A stretch of DNA of 64,000 nt, from assembly GCF_035046485.1 (NCBI RefSeq), contig NC_085138.1, positions 87,531,228 to 87,595,227 on the forward strand, read 5' to 3'. The DNA comes from Aedes albopictus. Taxonomy: Eukaryota; Arthropoda; Insecta; Diptera; Culicidae. The notes beneath the pieces were generated by a model that had not been told where the DNA came from, did not search any database, and saw nothing but the letters and a program-made list of their open reading frames with translations. Numbering within the stretch: position 1 is the first letter of the stretch; each line of letters begins with the position of its first letter. A program made the position numbers and the translations under genes. Positions 11,881 to 23,251 of the stretch are shown piece by piece.

Positions 11881-12129
11881 TATTTTTAATTTTCCTAGTC
11901 TGGATACTACACTCACCTCTGATCAGACATGAAAATCTGGATTACACCGCAATCATCCACTCATCTCCTCTCCTGCCTCGGACATAGGTACACACTAAAC
12001 AACTTCCACCGCACCACGGCCGATTACTGAATAAAACATCCGAAAAACTAGGTTTGCAAAGTGGTGAATCCCTGTCGTTTTGACAGGCCTTCTGCTCGAT
12101 TGAAACTAGGGTAGCGAACCACTTGGGCA

Positions 12130-12300
12130 ACGGCCGGTATTTTGGGCACTCTTCGCTATAACTCAGTCAATTCCAAACCAATTGACTTGAAATTTTGTAC
12201 ACGGCTAGATACTATACGTATCTCATCGCGTTCCGAAAATTGTGTCAATTGATTAAGAATTGGCTGAGTTATAGCAGAAAAGTGCCCAAATTAGAACCCC
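12130..12300. mobile_element. Small foldback MITE
   Basis: GGTATTTTGGGCACTC...GCTATAACTCAG on the left is mirrored by CTGAGTTATAGC...GTGCCCAAATTAG on the right, with an AATTGA/TCAATT inner pair. About 170 bp, non-coding. Confidence 0.7.
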
Positions 12301-12882
12301 TGCTGAGATGGTTCCACTTCCCTATGGGGATGACAGCAAATCGACTGTCCTCTCTTTTGTTCTTATTCCCTCTTTGTTTTTCCAAGCTCGTTACGAAAAA
12401 CGACCGGGAAGCAGCCTCCTGGCAGGGTCGCTAATGTGCGGTTCGATTACCGAGGAATAGGTCGTAGCGCACCGATCCTCACGATGCAGCTCACTTGTGC
12501 TTCTGTTGGCAGCTATTGTCTACTAACTCGATTAATTCTTGAACCTTACACAGACGGTGCTGCCAGCGGCGTCATGGTCGCGATTTTTTTTTCCGCAGTC
12601 AAGTTCGCAGATTGTGAACAATCCTCGGTATCCACTTTACGTAATTTATGTTTAGTCCCTTACTGTCAGAGCTGTCAGATCGGTGTAACACGCTAAATAT
12701 AATTGACACAAAAGGCAATTTACACGGAAAAAATACACGATAATAAATATTTATTGGGTACCGGACTGGACACAGAAAATTAAATGGTTTTCTTTGGTAC
12801 ATCGAGGTCTTGAAATTAGTCTATGGTGCTGCCAAATCATATGCGGCAACCTCACAAAATGGATAGCAGACTCGTATAGTAC

Positions 12883-13400
12883 TAGCACTAGTTCGAAGGG
12901 ACAAATGACATATAATGTACGGATACGTTACTAAATTCATATTACCCAATGTCGCGCTGTTAGCAGTGCTGAAAATAACATTTCGTCATATCTCAATTTA
13001 ATCACCTACAGCTCATTCTAGGAGCTGAACCTGAGAATATGGTGTATGAAAAACTTGTGCGACTAGACCAGTTACACAGGAAAATCACGAAAACCCACTA
13101 TTTTTCGAATATTTAAGGAAAATGTCTCGGACTACCTTCGAAAAATGCCAATTGATATACACCATGAATATCAATTGGCATTTTTCGAGGGAAGTCCGTG
13201 ACATTTACCTTAAATATTCGAAAATGAGCGAGTTCTCCGTGACTTTCTTGTAGAACTGGTCTAGCTGCACAAGTTTTTCATATTCCATATTCTCAGGTTC
13301 AGCTTCTTAAATAAGCTGTAGAAGGGTTGAATTGAGATATGACGAAATGACATTTTCAGCACTGGCTGTTCGGACCATCAGGGAATCAAAGGTGGTAACT
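12883..13400 (-). promoter_or_regulatory. Orphan IR promoter relic, split by a MITE
   Basis: The 13376-13399 segment (in minus orientation ACCACCTTTGATTCCCT) equals the element upstream of IR-B. The segment CTAGTTCGAA(G)GGACAAATGACA at 12888-12910 equals the bases just before the IR-B start codon. Between them lies a 401-bp MITE; without it the spacing matches that of IR-B. No IR coding sequence follows below 12883. I infer the remains of a lost seventh gene. Confidence 0.6.
12964..13364. mobile_element. hAT-like foldback MITE
   Basis: Ends CAGTGCTGAAAAT / ATTTTCAGCACTG with long inverted arms (ACATTTCGTCATATCTCAAT and its mirror). Flanks GCTGTTAG (12956-12963) and GCTGTTCG (13365-13372) form a 7/8 match, an 8-bp duplication typical of hAT. 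It sits inside the orphan IR promoter. Confidence 0.75.
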
Positions 13401-13599
13401 ACAATTGTTTTCATAACTGTGTGGTAATTACAACCTTCTGGAATTTAGTTGTAAATCAATTATTAGCCATGAGCCATGTATGTTAATTGCTGAAAAAGTT
13501 AATTTTAATGCTCTTTCTTAAGGTGTTGTTCATTATATGCCGTACTTCATACTGATCAACAAAGTTTCAACTATATTAATGCCAAGTTTTGAATTCTTC

Positions 13600-13770
13600 C
13601 AGGATTTGTTTTTAGGTGTTCCTATACTCGGAGGAATTCTTGGGGGAATTTCGGAGGAATTCTTGGAGGAAATTATGAATTCTGGTCCAATTCCTAAAAA
13701 TATGCTTATGGAGGAATTGCCTAAGTAATTCCTGGAAGAAATCCCAAAATAATGTCTGGTGGAATTCTAT
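13600..13770. repeat. Degenerate GGAATTC-rich short repeat
   Basis: Repeated GGAATTCTTGG/GGAATTTC steps of roughly 15-25 bp. The same kind of sequence (TTCC-GGAA rich) occurs at 35750-36060, 36490-36730 and 40610-40820. Open frames across it are a by-product of the simple composition. Confidence 0.6.
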
Positions 13771-13774
13771 AAAC

Positions 13775-13985
13775 ATTCATGGGCGAGTGGAGCGAACCTA
13801 GTGTGATGGTTGAAGCACGTGACTATCACGTCGAGAACATTAGATCGAATCCCATTCCCGAAGAGCGCTCAAAATGTAAGTTTCTCCCTTGGAAATGAAG
13901 TAAAGCGTGAGTCCCGAGATGAATCAGCCTAGGGCCAAAAATCGCGTTAGTACAGATAAGAAACCCTGGGGTATTTCCTAAATTC
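13775..13985 (+). mobile_element. tRNA-derived SINE
   Basis: An A-box-like region (AGTGTGATGGTTGAAGCACG) and a B box (AGATCGAATCCC) are spaced as in a tRNA, followed by a non-tRNA body. Similar in plan to the element at 31340. I see no clear target duplication. Confidence 0.55.
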
Positions 13986-14639
13986 CATAAGGAACTCCTG
14001 GAGCAGTTCCCGAAAAATAAAATTATTTCGATCTTTGAATTCTGATTGAATTCAGAAAATCCACAAAAATGACCACGTGGTTTATGGAAAGCCCTTAATA
14101 AAACTTGCTCAGTTCGACAAAGTACTGTCTGATCTTGTTGGAAAACACAGAACTACTCAAATAATTTCCTGAAACTGTCGTCGAATTTTCTAAAGCTGGA
14201 AACGAAGGATCCCTGTCTTCAACCCTCAGGTTCGGCGTTCGTGACACTCCGAGAAATGAAAACACTTGTAGGGTATGTTAACGAATAGTGGACCCCTTAG
14301 TAGCTGAAATTTGCTATTATCGTAAAAGCATGTGAAAACCCTGAACTCAGCTCGTCCATTCGTACAGAGTCCAATACCCGCCATTGTGAATCTCATATTA
14401 TGTCCACAGGATCTCACGGTTTTTGTTGTATACCCAAACTTAGCTGTTTCAGGACCATTTTACCACAACGTAGACAACACGGGGTCCACTATAGGATCAT
14501 TTTATCCAGATTTCAAATGATTATTATATGATAAATATACCCAGTCAACCAGTAATCGTTTGTGCCCACATACTTACACCCCAAAACGAAACAGCACAGT
14601 CTTGTGTACAATTCACTCACATTTGTGTACAGTTAGCAG

Positions 14640-16245
14640 TGGCCCTACCAACGGAAGAGCAGCTTGGCGCAGCTACACTTGAAGATGGCTCGAGGGACAT
14701 CCGATCCGCCATAGGTAGTACCTCGGCTACAGCACTAGGCTTCGCGACTCCGAATCACAGAAACGACTGGTACGACGGCGAATGTGAACAGTTGAAAAAC
14801 GAGAAGGTGTTGCAGAAATGCCGCGAATACAACGTGCCCACACATCACTTGTTCATCGATTTCAAATCGGCGTATGATACAATCGATCGAGAACAGCTAT
14901 GGCAGATTATGCACGAATACGGATTCCCGGATAAACTGATACGATTGATCAAGGCGACGATGGATCGAGTGATGTGCGTAGTTCGAGTATCAGGAACACT
15001 CTCGAGTCCGTTCGAATCTCGCAGAGGGTTACGGCAAGGTGATGGTCTTTCGTGCTTGCTGTTCAACATTGTGTTAGAGGGTGTAATAAGGAGAGCGGGG
15101 ATAAACACGAGTGGGACGATTTTCACGACGTCCGTTCAGCTGCTTAGTTTCGCTAATGATATTGATATTATTGCTCGTAAATTTGAGACGATGGCGGAAA
15201 CGTACATCCGACTAAAGAGTGAAGCCAGGCGAATCGGATTAGTCATTAATGTGTCGAAGACAAAGTACATGATGGCAAAGGGCTCCAGGGAGGAATCACC
15301 GCGCCCGCCACACGGTGTCAAAATTTCGATTATTATCGAACATTCATGTACCTCGGATTTTTCTTCGAAAATGAATAGTATTTTGGCCTCGATTTTCTAT
15401 CGAAAACTAGAATAGTATTTCATCGGCGAAATTTTCATAATTCTGACTAATTTCATGGCGAAATTTTTCCATACATTTTGTATGGGACGTTTTTTGGGCT
15501 TAAATAGTAATAATTGATTTTCAGTATGGAAAATACCCTAAAACTCATCTAACTCAAATTTTCCCCGATAGAATATTTTCAAATTTTACATTTATACATT
15601 ACAGCCGAAATTCTAACATTCTATGAAGAAAAATCCGAGGTACATGAAAGTTCGATAATAATCGATATTTTGACACCGTGCGCCACCCCGAATTCATATC
15701 GACGGTGATGAAATCGAGGCGGTTGAAGAATTCGTGTACTTGGGCTCACTGGTGACCGACGACAACGACACCAGCAGAGAAATTCAGAGGCGCATTGTGG
15801 CAGGAAATCGTTCTTACTTTGGACTCCGCAGAACTCTACTATCGAATAAAGTTCGCCGTAACACGAAGTTAACCATCTACAAAACGCTGATTAGACCGGT
15901 CGTCCTCTATGGGCACGAAACATGGACCCTACGTGCAGAGGACCAACGCGCCCTTGGAGTTTTCGAACGGAAGGTGTTGCGCACCATCTACGGCGGAGTG
16001 CAGATGGAACCGCGAAAATCGGGAGGCTACGGTGGGCGAGTCACGTCATCAGGATGTCGGATAGCAACCTGACTAAAATGGTTCTCGAGAGTCATCCGAC
16101 CGGTACAAGAAGACGTGGAGCGCAGCGAGCTAGGTGGGTCGACCAAGTGGAGGACAATCTGCGGACCCTACGCAGAGTGCGGAACTGGAGACAAACTGCC
16201 ATGGACCGAGTGGAACCCCGGCCTTAGCCTGATTGGTAAGGTAAA
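14640..16245 (+). mobile_element. RTE-like retrotransposon, internally deleted and inactivated
   Basis: From 14760 an end-of-linker signature (RNDWYDGECEQLKNEK) joins directly to RT: HHLFIDFKSAYDTIDREQLW, RRGLRQGDGLSCLLFNIVLEG, then SFANDIDII where the catalytic YADD/FADD pair has become ND. A MITE interrupts the frame at 15311-15680. After it come IDGDEIEAVEEFVYLGS, LIRPVVLYGHETWTL and FERKVLRTIYGG, then the C-terminal WVDQVE region. The end GGCCTTAGCCTGATTGGTAA has short GTAA repeats, as known for RTE elements. No endonuclease remains. Confidence 0.8.
15311..15680. mobile_element. MITE inserted in the RTE-like element
   Basis: Ends CACGGTGTCAAAAT / ATTTTGACACCGTG are inverted copies that continue inward (CATGTACCTCGGATTTTTCTTC and its mirror). 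It is flanked by CGCCA at 15306-15310 and 15681-15685, a 5-bp duplication. Length 370 bp, non-coding. Confidence 0.8.
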
Positions 16246-16364
16246 TTATGTACTACTGGATCAGTCTCTAGCCCTATGTCAAATGTACGTACATACACAG
16301 TTACTTTTCTGACTCTAGCGACAGGCGTACACAAAAATGTGTAACTTTTGTAATCGTGTAGCCA

Positions 16365-16770
16365 TGAAGAGTATATTTGCTGGTGTCTAATTTAGTAGGT
16401 GTCGAGAGCTCAGTACGATCGCACGCTTGACGACCAACTGCCCCGATGTGACGCAAGCTAGGGTACAATGACATATATATATTGACCTTCACTAGCATTT
16501 ACCAGATTTGCTGGTATGTCTTGGATTGGCATATAAGCCGAAAGAGTGATGCGTATGTGAAAAAGAAGTATTCAAGGTGTGGCTTCGAAGTCAGTTTGTT
16601 TTTTATTCCGCAGAGTCGTTACACGTTCTGTGGCACTAAGCGTGGTCTAGCGTTAAAGCGCCGGTCTAGCGAATACGGAATCCTGGGTTCGAATCCCATC
16701 AGAACGCGTTTTTTTTTCACAAATATCATCGCCCAATTTGTCAATTAGAAACATTCTATGCCTTCTAGAC
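16365..16770 (+). mobile_element. tRNA-like-containing dispersed repeat
   Basis: Starts near TGCTGGTGTCTAATT and holds a tRNA-like core at about 16628-16707, with a possible acceptor pairing CGTTCTG/CAGAACG and B box GGGTTCGAATCCC. A second copy lies at 36108-36480 on the other strand over the same length. The D arm and anticodon stem pair poorly, so I do not call a tRNA gene. Confidence 0.65.
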
Positions 16771-16799
16771 AAGCTTCTAGACACAAGTTTCTTAATGTG

Positions 16800-17098
16800 T
16801 TATAGGGTATCTGTGCCATCAGTAATCTCCCGCTCTCATATTCATCATATTCGAAAACAAGCGATTAGCGCACCGATTGATCCCTATCTTTTTGTTTCCA
16901 TGGGTGCTCACTTCTAACTACAAATATAAAAATTAGAAACACAACAAGCAGCGCTTCAATCTTTTGTTTGTAGGATTAAAATGGGAGCCACATGCTTAAT
17001 AAGGGAACCATTACCCTTTTAGTTGTGGGGAGCCGTAAAACTCGCGGTTCGATAGAGGCAATGAAGTAGGGTATTGGTTCCCTTATTAAGCATGTGGC
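16800..17098. mobile_element. TAGGGTA-ended MITE and a second end fragment
   Basis: From AGGGTATCTGTGCCATCAG to AAGGGAACCATTACCCT is one copy of a family also present at 48574-48796 and partly at 54600-54690. The end segment TAGGGTATTGGTTCCCTTAT is repeated in inverse at 17069-17098, making a short hairpin with 16980-17017. Confidence 0.65.
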
Positions 17099-17154
17099 TA
17101 ACTTACGGATTGTCAAAAGGCTGGGTTGATAGCAGCCTTCATTGCCCGCCATAG

Positions 17155-17580
17155 GGTTTTGATGAATATTATTGCGCATTTCCCACCCCACTGAACCCCT
17201 TTCGCAGTTAGTATAAGTGCAAAATCGTGGATAAAACTGCGATTTCGAATTGAATCGTTTTGTGTCTTCCCAGCCAACACCCGGTCGCATATGATGTTGA
17301 ATAGGATGCAAAAGTGGAGGTGATATACGTACTTTTTACACGCGGTTAAATGCAAGCATGTACGTATATGGCCTCCACTTAAGCATCCTATTCTACATCA
17401 TATACGACTTCGTGTTGGCTGGGTTCTGCGAACTTTTTCATTTTAAGATTCTGTATAAGTGGGCAGAAGATGTCGACACGATCCGAAGCGAAATCGCAGT
17501 TTTATCCACGATCCCGCACTTATGCTAACTACAAAAGGGGTCCAGTGGGGTGGAAAATGCGCAATACTAGGGCTACTGTC
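17155..17580. mobile_element. Foldback element with a second foldback nested in its loop
   Basis: Outer arms of about 110 bp (TTGCGCATTTCCCACCCCAC..., ATCGTGGATAAAACTGCGAT and mirrors) enclose an inner element at 17269-17422 with its own inverted ends CCCAGCCAACAC / GTGTTGGCTGGG and arms AATAGGATGC / GCATCCTATT. All non-coding. Confidence 0.7.
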
Positions 17581-17747
17581 CATCAACTCCATACCTTCCA
17601 TTCCCATGACGGTAATTTTGTTTTGATTCACTACTCATACAAATAACATTCAGTCATTTATTTACACGTACTACAATTAATTGCTATTTTCACATTTTAT
17701 CACATAATTTTATCTACATACAGTTGACACTTGGTTGACACCTAATA

Positions 17748-18555
17748 CACCAAAACCTCCATTTAGGTAATGAGTCGGGACTGCCTAAATAGATTTTTTA
17801 CCTAAATGGATTCATTACCTAAATGGATTCAGTTTATTACCTAAATGGATTACAAGGTTGCAAAGAAGTTCAACAAGGGAGAGTTACTAAGAGATTTAAA
17901 GGAGATCATGCGGAGTTTCAGATGGCTTTCAAGGAGTTTCAGGAGGGGGTGGGTTTCAGGAGGGGATGGGTTTCAGGGGCGTTTTCGGGGGTTTTGGAGG
18001 GTCTTAAATCAGAATTGTTATTCAAATGACTAGCTGGGCACGAAACACGAAAAACCTTGCGAAAAACCCTGCCAAATTCCACCAGACTGAAAAATTATTC
18101 AATGTCGGGTAAATTTTTATCGTATGTTGGACCATTGTTGGACCAACATCGAACAACTGTTGGGTCTATGTTGGGTTTGGTGGCCAAAATAAAAACAGGT
18201 GAATGATAGGTTGATGTCGGGTTTGACGTCATCAATGCTGGAGCTGATATCAATTGAATGATGGAAGGATGGTTGATTATATCAATTTCAGCTAGAAATG
18301 ACGCTGGATACTGGCACTTTTCAACACTGCATGGAAGGAGGGGGGGGGTGTTTAAGGGGCAACATTGCATCCCCCTCCCCCATACCCCCCGTAACACCAC
18401 TCACTACTTCTTTCCCATAAACCAATCTTATACCTAATCTTAAGTACTCCAACTGATCTGAACACAATCAAATTCCATTTAGGTAACGTTACCTAAATGG
18501 AGGGACCTAAATAGATTTTACCTAAATGGATCCTACCTAAATGGAGGTTTGAGTG
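17748..18555. mobile_element. TA-flanked MITE with internal copies of its end motif
   Basis: Ends CACCAAAACCTCCATTTAGG and CCTAAATGGAGGTTTGAGTG are inverted, flanked by TA at 17746 and 18556, as in Tc1/mariner insertions. The motif ACCTAAATGGATT occurs several times inward from each end. The core has TGTTGG-rich and GGTGGGTTTCAGG repeats. Confidence 0.75.
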
Positions 18556-19290
<735 letters not shown>

Positions 19291-19428
19291 TTGGAAGGGG
19301 CTGACTAAACGAGTCACTAATGTACATATATGATTATTAACTAATCTAAAAGTTTTTCGAATTCGACTCTTCAAAACAGTCGTCGTCAATATACTAATCT
19401 TAAAGTACGCAACAAAATAAGCTTCTGT

Positions 19429-21402
19429 TTATTTCTTAGGCAAGCATTTTAGGATATGAAGCGAGTAATTTAGCATTAATCGAAGTTTGTTCCAATAGTG
19501 ATTGCAATACTGCAGCAGAAGTTCAAAAACAAATGCCACTAAGCTCACCAGTAACCCAACCGTTAACACCATCCATGTTGAAACGAGATCATCAAAATAG
19601 AGCATCCCAGAAATTTCGATCCACTGGTAATCTTTCCTATCTTCGGAAAAACTGAAATACACCATTGTCTTCTCCCAGTGGTTAAATATCCCCGACTCAA
19701 AAAATACCTTTTGTGTGTAGTAGAACATCTCAGCAAATGGGCTTATCCATCCGACTATGTAATAGATAATGCGAGTCTCTTTCCACCCGCTGACTATCAA
19801 GTATTTGGGCCGATTCAATTTGAAGTGATAGTTTCGCCTTAACGAAACCAAAAAAGCAGCCTCAAGATCAGTACATAAATGTGCATGCTCCCCGTCCAAT
19901 TTTGAGTGCAAATTGATGGGTTTATGAACCATCATTGACCCCAACCGCTGGTCGCTTGCAAATCTATCATTGATGACAAGGTCCGCTGTAATTTTGAGAC
20001 CCGAGTCGGCAAGCTCTTTGAGGGTTTCAATGTTTCCAACCGATGGTTTATCAGTCATGAATGCAATCATTTTCGTCCCATACGCATTGAGCACCAAAAA
20101 GAAAAATATTATCATCGAAAGTAAAGAAATTTTCTCTGTGGAGCTAGCGTGGTGTAAGTTATATTTTTCAAAGCCGCACACAACCAACAAAAACGGATCG
20201 TTTTTAAACAGCGCAGGAAATATCAAACTTATCGTTTCGATCAGCGTTAATGTCAACATAAGTAGGACCCACGTTTCCCAACTGAATGGTTTCGTGTATA
20301 TTTCAACTACATTGAAGAGTCTACCTCGAGGCACCACTATAACACGAGTAATAGGAAATACGCCAAATATCGTTTTGAAGTAGGAAGAATTTCGTTCTGT
20401 TGATTCTCTTTGATCCATCACTATATCGATGTAACTGGCCTTGGCCAGCCTCTGCAAACACTGAACTGACGGAGTCACTGCGGTGCAAATTTCAAGGTAT
20501 CGGGTTAAATTAGTGTTAAGATACTGTGCCGTTTGATGTATCCATTCGAAAGCTAGAGGCCATGGCTCATAAACGTAAGTGTACCCAATGGGCCGGCCAT
20601 GTGAGTTACGAATATTACTTCGGATCAAGTCCTTTGGGTGTGGAAACTGTAACATCACTCTTTCTAGGTTCCCAAAAAGTCCCATTTGAAAAAATAATTT
20701 CTCTTTTGTTCCGATGTAGACGGCCTTGTGTGGCTTCGTGGTCGTGCGGCTAGTGTCACCAAGCACTTAGTCGCATCGTGCTGAGGAGCGCGGGTTCGAT
20801 TCCCGCCGCAGCTGTCAGGAAAAAGTTTTCGGCTGTGCCACTGGGCGTTGCATGCTAGTCCGTTGTCTAGTGTCGTGCTTCCTTCAAAGAGCGAACAGCT
20901 CACTGGAAGCATTAAACGTGTCCGTGTTTTTTTAAAAGACGGCCTTGTCGAACTGCCTTATAGACAGCAAATTTACAATGCTTTTGACACTGATGTTTTT
21001 TGTATTCACTAGTATCACCAAAGGAGAATTAGTGTGAAGGACGGTAAAAAAATAGTTCACCACATTAGGGCATTTCGAAGGACTTAGATCTCGGTCTCCT
21101 ACATGGACAAGCATCAGGTCTGGTTGTCGTAGACAACTTTCCCCGAGTGATAAGTGGTAGTTTTCATCGAGAACGTGCTTAGGGACGTTGCTCAGTTGAG
21201 GCGAGGAGAGTAACTTTCCGAACCATCCGTCATCGGTTCCAGCTGACAGGTCGTAGAAAACGCACTTGAAGAGTCCGGGTTTTTGCCGATGGTAGTGCTG
21301 TACAACAGAAATGGTGTATTGATGCAGTTCATCTGACAATGGAATTCCAATGACAATATGGATACAAGACAAGTAGAGAATTAGCTTGACATTACTAGTC
21401 AT
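19429..21402 (-). pseudogene. Divergent ionotropic receptor IR-B, split by a SINE
   Basis: The N-terminal part (20949-21402) has a signal peptide and the family blocks YTISVVQHY, CVFYDLSAGTDDGWFGK and VHVGDRDLS. The C-terminal part (19429-20717) has TM1 (FSWETWVLLMLTLTL), LLVVCGFEKYNLHH, the TM2 gate LNAYGTKMIAFM, the second lobe (FYYTQKVFFESGIF) and TM3 (LVSTWMVLTVGLLVSLVAFV). The two parts meet within the block DKAV(Y/F)IGTKEK, where a 207-bp SINE with 12-bp duplications sits. I see no other stop or frameshift, so the gene was intact until a recent insertion. The SINE plus duplication adds 219 bp, a multiple of three, but brings a stop. Closest relative in the window is IR-C. Confidence 0.9.
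20730..20936 (+). mobile_element. tRNA-derived SINE inside IR-B
   Basis: Tail TTTTTTTAAA on the right and a tRNA-like head with B box GGTTCGATTCC at 20793-20803. It is flanked by the perfect 12-bp duplication AGACGGCCTTGT at 20718-20729 and 20937-20948. Perfect duplication suggests a young insertion. Its transcription direction is opposite to the host gene. Confidence 0.9.
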
Positions 21403-21478
21403 TTCTAGTTCGAACAGACAAATGACACAGAATTTACGGAATTGTTTATGAGTTTATACTGCCACCGTGTTGTTGGGG

Positions 21479-21501
21479 CCAATAGGGAATCAAAGGTGGT
21501 T
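21479..21501 (-). promoter_or_regulatory. Shared IR upstream element (IR-B)
   Basis: In gene orientation AACCACCTTTGATTCCCTAT followed by TGG, 78-100 bp before the ATG. It includes an inverted CCAAT. The same block at matching distance precedes IR-C and IR-E. Confidence 0.6.
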
Positions 21502-21602
21502 ATTAACGTCATCCTTAATTTTGTAGCAGTACAATCCAAGGTATTGTACTAGCAGTACTAGCCTCGCTAATAGCAACCTGACCAACTCTTTGTGCTTTAC
21601 CC

Positions 21603-21770
21603 CATGTCTCCACTAGACAGAAATGTATTAGCATTTTGCTACCAGAAAGGGTAAACGTTACAGAAATTTTCAACATAGTTGCTCTCCTTGTAAACGGCAA
21701 GAGAACATTTTTGTCATGACACACGTGTTCGAAAAAAAGGCAAGACATTTCTGTCTAGTGGAGATGTCGA
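21603..21770. mobile_element. Short MITE upstream of IR-B
   Basis: CTCCACTAGACAGAAATGT at 21607-21626 is mirrored by ACATTTCTGTCTAGTGGAG at 21747-21765. About 165 bp, non-coding. Confidence 0.65.
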
Positions 21771-21839
21771 GTTTAACAGAAAATCCAGTTTTGGGGAATG
21801 AGTTCCCCCCGGTGGCCTGTTGGTCTGAAAAGTGGCAGC

Positions 21840-22290
21840 GAGGCCCGAGCAGAAGAAAATATTAACAGCATAATAAAATTTGTTATTTTGGCCTAATAAC
21901 TGTATAATGGAATCAGTAATTTTTATGTTATAGGCATAACATATTATGGTATAAACTTGTCTGTCATAAGCGGCAAAATAACAAATATCATAACTTGAAA
22001 ATTTTCCTGCAAGGCTAATTCAATAACATGTTTCGTTAGACCAATAACAACTTAATAACAGGAAATTTGTGAACTTGTTACTGTTGTGTTATTCTTTATC
22101 ACATATTCTCTATAGCAGAATAAGTAACTTAACTTGTTCTATATCATAATATATTACTGAAATGTTATCTTGTGGATATATCACAATACTTCAACATAAC
22201 AAAACAAGATTGGCCAACAAAACATGTCATTAAAAAGATATATTTTGATAAGTTAACAATAACAAATTATGATAAAAAAACAGGCTATGA
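21840..22290. repeat. AT-rich tract full of TAACA/TGTTA words
   Basis: Many scattered short inverted copies of AATAACA and TGTTAT without one clear pair of ends. Possibly a decayed foldback element. Confidence 0.4.
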
Positions 22291-22449
22291 TTCTATTGTT
22301 ATTAATTTGCTATTCTCCTCTGCTCGGGGGCCTAAATGTTTCATTTAACCGGACAGTGGACCTTAGTCGATTTTGTCTTCAGGCGGGTGTTGAGTATCAT
22401 CCGAAGGAACTTGTTCTGTATTTGTTTGAGTTTACGGTACTTACTACTT

Positions 22450-22545
22450 ACTTTCAGTCCTGAGCACCCACGGTGGTACAGAAGGCCGAGTTGGAAGATC
22501 TCCATCCTGGGCGATTGCCAGCCATCGCCTTGACCTGTGCACTAT
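22450..22545 (-). repeat. Second copy of the 9891-9990 repeat
   Basis: TCCTGAGCACCCACGG and ATCCTGGGCGATTGCCAGCC match the segment at 9891-9950. Likely part of the same non-LTR family. Confidence 0.5.
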
Positions 22546-22962
22546 GGGGCGGCTCCATACAAACAGGTGGCCAAAAATATTTTCGCGTCAATTTCATAAT
22601 GTCTTGCTCCTTTCGTAGGGTTTGTGCCTGAAAAATATGAAAAACATGCTGTGCAGGTTGTTTTAACACGACCTTTTCAAACAGCATGAAATTATAAGGG
22701 CATTGCATACTTCTAGGCGTTTAAGGATTTCTGTTCCTTTTTACAAAATGTATTCCAATTCGTAAAAACACGCTTCGCTAAGAGATCCAAGACTAGATTC
22801 AGACTGCAATATGATTAATCTACCGAGAAAAGCGGGCATGACGACCAAATGTTTCATCAGAGGTATTTATTGATCAATAGGGTGATTTTATATAGCAATA
22901 TCTCAATTATCGCCGACAACTTGATCGGAATTGCAGAATAGCAGCTAGTAGCAGCCAAATTT

Positions 22963-23238
22963 AGGGCCCATATAGCCGAGGCGGTAAACGCACGGGTATT
23001 CAGCATGACCATGCTGAGGGTGACGGGTTCGATTCCCGGTCGGTCCAGGATCTTTTCGTAAAGGAAATTTCCTCGACTTCCTTGGGCATAGAGTATCTTC
23101 GTGCCTGCCACACGATATACACATGCAAAACGGTCATTGGCAGAGGAAGCTCTTAGTTAAAAACTGTGGAAGTGCTCATTGAACACTAAGCTGAGAAGCA
23201 GGCTTTGTCCCAGTGAGGACGGTACGCCAAGAAGAAGA
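22963..23238 (+). mobile_element. tRNA-headed SINE, Feilai-like
   Basis: GGGCCCATATAGCCGAGG begins a tRNA-like head with B box GGGTTCGATTCCCGG; the body ends in CCAAGAAGAAGA. It is flanked by the 13-bp duplication AGCAGCCAAATTT at 22950-22962 and 23239-23251. It resembles what I recall of the Aedes Feilai family; the name should be checked against a library. Second copy at 60668-60953. Confidence 0.85.
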
Positions 23239-23251
23239 AGCAGCCAAATTT

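Noticed and set aside
16628..16707. tRNA gene
   Set aside because: B box and acceptor pairing are good, but the D arm and anticodon stem do not pair, and the sequence is part of a dispersed repeat with another copy at 36170-36235.
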